From contig NZ_JAEKIS010000014.1 in assembly GCF_017311415.1 (NCBI RefSeq), positions 62,001-126,000 on the forward strand: 64,000 nucleotides of DNA, written 5' to 3'. The stretch comes from Salipiger abyssi. Its GTDB lineage: Bacteria > Pseudomonadota > Alphaproteobacteria > Rhodobacterales > Rhodobacteraceae. Shown one piece after another: positions 61,713 through 64,000 of the stretch. The position numbers and the translations under genes are program-made. The first letter of the stretch is position 1; each line of letters opens with the position of its first letter. The notes beneath the pieces are model-generated. The model saw only the letters and a list, made by a program, of their open reading frames with translations. It was not told where the DNA came from and searched no databases.

Positions 61713-63202
61713 CCAAGGCCTATCCGGGCGTCGTGGCCAATGACGACGTCTCCTTCGATATCATGAAAAGCGAGATCCACGCGCTGCTGGGAGAGAACGG
61801 TGCCGGCAAGTCGACGCTGGTCAAGATGATCTTTGGCCTGGTGAAGCCCGACAAGGGCGAGATGGTGCTGGACGGGGTGGCCTATGCGCCGGGAAAGCCG
61901 TCGGATGCGCGGCTCTCGGGCGTGGCGATGGTGTTCCAGCATTTCTCGCTGTTTGACGCGCTGGACGTGGCCGAGAACGTGGCGCTGGGCATGGAGACGC
62001 CGCCGCCGATGCGCGATCTGGCGCGGCAGATCCGCGAGGTTTCCGAGAATTACGGCCTGCCGCTCGATCCCTTCCGCGTGGTAGGTACGCTTTCGGCGGG
62101 CGAGCGTCAGCGGGTCGAGATCATCCGCTGCCTGTTGCAGAACCCGCGCCTGCTGATCATGGACGAGCCGACCTCGGTGCTGACGCCGCAGGAGGTGGAG
62201 ATCCTGTTCCAGACGCTGAACCAATTGAAATCCGAGGGCACCTCGATCCTCTATATCTCACACAAGCTGGAGGAGATCCGCACGCTTTGCGACGAGGCGA
62301 CGATCCTGCGGCTGGGCAAGAATGTCGGCACCTGCACCCCGCGTGAGGTGACGGCGCGTCAGATGGCCGAGATGATGGTGGGAGCGAGCTTTGCCACACC
62401 CGAGCCCAAGGCGGGCGAGAAGGGCGAGGTGCTGCTGAAATGCGATCACCTCTCGATGCCCGCGCCGGGCGCCTTCGGCACGCCGCTACGCGAGATCTCG
62501 CTCGAGGTGCGCGCGGGCGAGGTGCTGGGCATCGGCGGTGTCGCGGGCAACGGGCAGGACGAGCTTCTGATGGCGCTCTCGGGCGAGCGGCTGGCGCCGA
62601 AGGGCACGATCTGGTTCAAGGGCAGAGATGTCAGCCGCGACGGCCCGATACGGCGGCGCGATGCCGGGCTGCTTTCCGGGCCGGAAGAGCGTCTGGGCCA
62701 CGCGGCGGCGCCCAACATGAGCCTTACCGAAAATGCCGTGCTGACGGCGGCGCGGCGCAAGCGGCTGGTCAATAACGGCTTCATTGACTGGGGGAAGGCC
62801 AAGGGCTTTGCCGAGGAGGTGATCGCCCGGTTCGATGTGCGTACCCCGGGGCCGGGTGTGGCCGCGCGGGCGCTCTCGGGCGGCAATCTCCAGAAATACG
62901 TGGTGGGGCGCGAGATCCTTCAGGCGCCGGATGTTTTTGTGGTGAACCAGCCGACCTGGGGCGTGGATGCGGCGGCGGCGGCGGCGATCCGGCAGGCGCT
63001 GCTGGACCTTGCGGCCAAGGGCGCGGCGATCGTCTGCATCAGCCAGGATCTCGACGAACTGATGGAAATTTCCGACCGCTTCGGCGCGCTGAACGAGGGG
63101 CGGCTGTCGCCCACGCGCCCCGTGGCGGAACTGGATATCGAAAAGATCGGCCTGATGATGGGCGGCGCGCATGACATGGAGGTGGCCCATGCGGATGGCT
63201 GA
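61679..63202 (+). CDS. BMP-type ABC transporter ATPase (nucleoside/purine), dual domain
   Basis: The 507-residue protein has two ATPase domains: the first with GENGAGKST, LSAGERQRVE and LLIMDEPTSVL; the second, degenerate, with GVAGNGQDEL and LSGGNLQKYVVGREI. This pattern matches sugar/nucleoside importers of the BMP group. GTG 61679 (MADTLLSIRGLTKAY) is inside xdhC, in another frame. Position after xdhABC suggests purine or nucleoside uptake. Confidence 0.88.
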   Translation: MADTLLSIRGLTKAYPGVVANDDVSFDIMKSEIHALLGENGAGKSTLVKMIFGLVKPDKGEMVLDGVAYAPGKPSDARLSGVAMVFQHFSLFDALDVAENVALGMETPPPMRDLARQIREVSENYGLPLDPFRVVGTLSAGERQRVEIIRCLLQNPRLLIMDEPTSVLTPQEVEILFQTLNQLKSEGTSILYISHKLEEIRTLCDEATILRLGKNVGTCTPREVTARQMAEMMVGASFATPEPKAGEKGEVLLKCDHLSMPAPGAFGTPLREISLEVRAGEVLGIGGVAGNGQDELLMALSGERLAPKGTIWFKGRDVSRDGPIRRRDAGLLSGPEERLGHAAAPNMSLTENAVLTAARRKRLVNNGFIDWGKAKGFAEEVIARFDVRTPGPGVAARALSGGNLQKYVVGREILQAPDVFVVNQPTWGVDAAAAAAIRQALLDLAAKGAAIVCISQDLDELMEISDRFGALNEGRLSPTRPVAELDIEKIGLMMGGAHDMEVAHADG

Positions 63203-63212
63203 GGCGCGTTTG

Positions 63213-63271
63213 CCAAGAAATTTCGTCCGAAATTTCTTTGTGTCGAAGATTTTTCGTACGAAAAACCTTCG
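63213..63271. repeat. Two tandem TTTCG-type palindromes between ABC transporter genes
   Basis: CCAAGAAATTTCGTCC and its near-complement span 63213-63240; a second palindrome with core TTTTTCGTACGAAAAA spans 63244-63271. Both resemble the 25131-25162 repeat. They occupy most of the 87-bp gap between co-directional transporter genes and could attenuate or process the operon mRNA. Confidence 0.7.
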
Positions 63272-63289
63272 GTTCCCGGGGGCCGCGCA

Positions 63290-64000
63290 ATGATCCGTCT
63301 GGAGAAGCGTCCCAACCCGTCGCGGCTATGGACCGGGCTGACGCCGATCCTGGCGGTGCTCCTGACCATGGTGGTGGGCGGTTTCATGTTCGCGCTTCTG
63401 GGTAAGCCGCCGCTGGAGGCGATCCGCACGATTTTCTGGGATCCGCTATTTCATCCGCAATTCGCCGGCTATTCGCGCCCGCAGCTTCTGGTCAAGGCCG
63501 GGCCGTTGATCCTGATTGCCATTGGCTTGTCTGTGGGCTTTCGCGCGGGCATCTGGAATATCGGCGCCGAGGGGCAGTATATCATGGGCGCGGTCTGCGG
63601 TGCCGCCGTGGGGCTGGCCTTTTACCCCGCCGAGACGGTGCTGCTCTTCCCGCTGATGGTGATCGCCGGCGCACTGGGCGGCTGGGCCTGGGCGATGATC
63701 CCGGCCTTTCTCAAGACCCGTTTCGGCACCAACGAGATCCTCGTCTCGCTGATGCTGGTCTATGTGGCCGAGAACATCCTCGCCTCCGCTTCCGCCGGCT
63801 GGCTGCGCAACCCCGAGGGCATGGGCTTTCCCGGCTCGCGCAATTTCAAGCAATGGGCCTCGGTCTATAATGACGAGCTGGTGATCAATACCGGCATGCA
63901 TTGGGGGGTGGTCGCCGCTTTCATCGCGGTGATCGCCGCCTATGTGCTGATGGCGCGGCACATCCAGGGCTTCAATATCCGGCTGACCGGCGAGGCGCCG
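63290..64000 (+). CDS. BMP-type ABC transporter permease, 3' end outside the window
   Basis: Open from ATG 63290 to the right edge (237 codons, no stop). It starts MIRLEKRPNPSRLWTGLTPI and has at least six hydrophobic segments, with the conserved NIGAEGQYIMGAV and LKTRFGTNEILVSLML of BPD_transp_2 permeases for nucleosides or sugars. It is the membrane partner of the ATPase upstream; a second permease and a BMP lipoprotein are expected beyond the edge or elsewhere. Confidence 0.9.
   Translation, partial: MIRLEKRPNPSRLWTGLTPILAVLLTMVVGGFMFALLGKPPLEAIRTIFWDPLFHPQFAGYSRPQLLVKAGPLILIAIGLSVGFRAGIWNIGAEGQYIMGAVCGAAVGLAFYPAETVLLFPLMVIAGALGGWAWAMIPAFLKTRFGTNEILVSLMLVYVAENILASASAGWLRNPEGMGFPGSRNFKQWASVYNDELVINTGMHWGVVAAFIAVIAAYVLMARHIQGFNIRLTGEAP

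Overview
The window is chromosomal DNA of an alphaproteobacterium, most likely a Rhodobacteraceae (Roseobacter-group) member. This rests on high GC, tight gene packing with many 1-4 bp start/stop overlaps, a cbb3 oxidase cluster with FnrL-type boxes, short-form HisG with HisZ, the DUF1150-Hsp20 pair, and a GANTC-rich rpoD leader. It is mainly core and housekeeping sequence. I see no tRNA, rRNA, CRISPR array, transposase or prophage gene.

Layout. 1-7.1 kb: end of a lipase-like gene, then the rod-shape operon mreB-mreC-mreD-mrdA-rodA, with a 2-hydroxyacid dehydrogenase fused to its end. 7.2-10.6 kb: alanine dehydrogenase, a divergent Lrp-type regulator, and a GMC oxidoreductase. 10.7-23.7 kb: a microaerobic island with ccoNOQP (cbb3 oxidase), ccoGHIS (its assembly and copper loading, including the small ccoS and ccoQ), a universal stress protein, a DUF1428 protein, fnrL and hemN. 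Four FNR-type boxes (TTGAY-N4-RTCAA) sit in front of these units. A LysR gene and a tiny divergent ORF split ccoNOQP from ccoGHIS. 23.7-31 kb: a MarR regulator with three operator-like palindromes facing an EamA exporter, then a yejABEF-type peptide importer. 31-36 kb: membrane cytochrome c, pheA, and a three-gene TadE/TadG-like set with a von Willebrand domain. 36-46 kb: glutamate dehydrogenase, dnaG-rpoD, nrdR-ribD, YjbQ, and Hsp20 with a heat-shock-type promoter. 46-56 kb: LysE exporter, L-lactate dehydrogenase, hisS-hisZ-hisG, slyX, dnaE. 56-64 kb: an alpha/beta hydrolase with a cysteine at the nucleophile position, then xdhA-xdhB-xdhC overlapping the ATPase of a BMP-type nucleoside/purine ABC transporter whose permease runs off the right edge. 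This reads as one purine uptake and oxidation operon.

No clearly new multi-gene system was found. The most distinctive signals are non-coding: a dispersed ~163 bp element in two inverted copies whose 20-bp arms stay perfectly paired through compensated changes (10.58-10.74 and 48.14-48.31 kb); five GANTC sites in 39 bp before rpoD; recurring TTTCGTACGAAA-type palindromes, one of which forms the C-terminus of a transporter; a palindrome-bearing, proline-rich in-frame insertion in XdhB; and a low-GC mosaic patch inside hisS. All calls come from reading the sequence; no database search was run.
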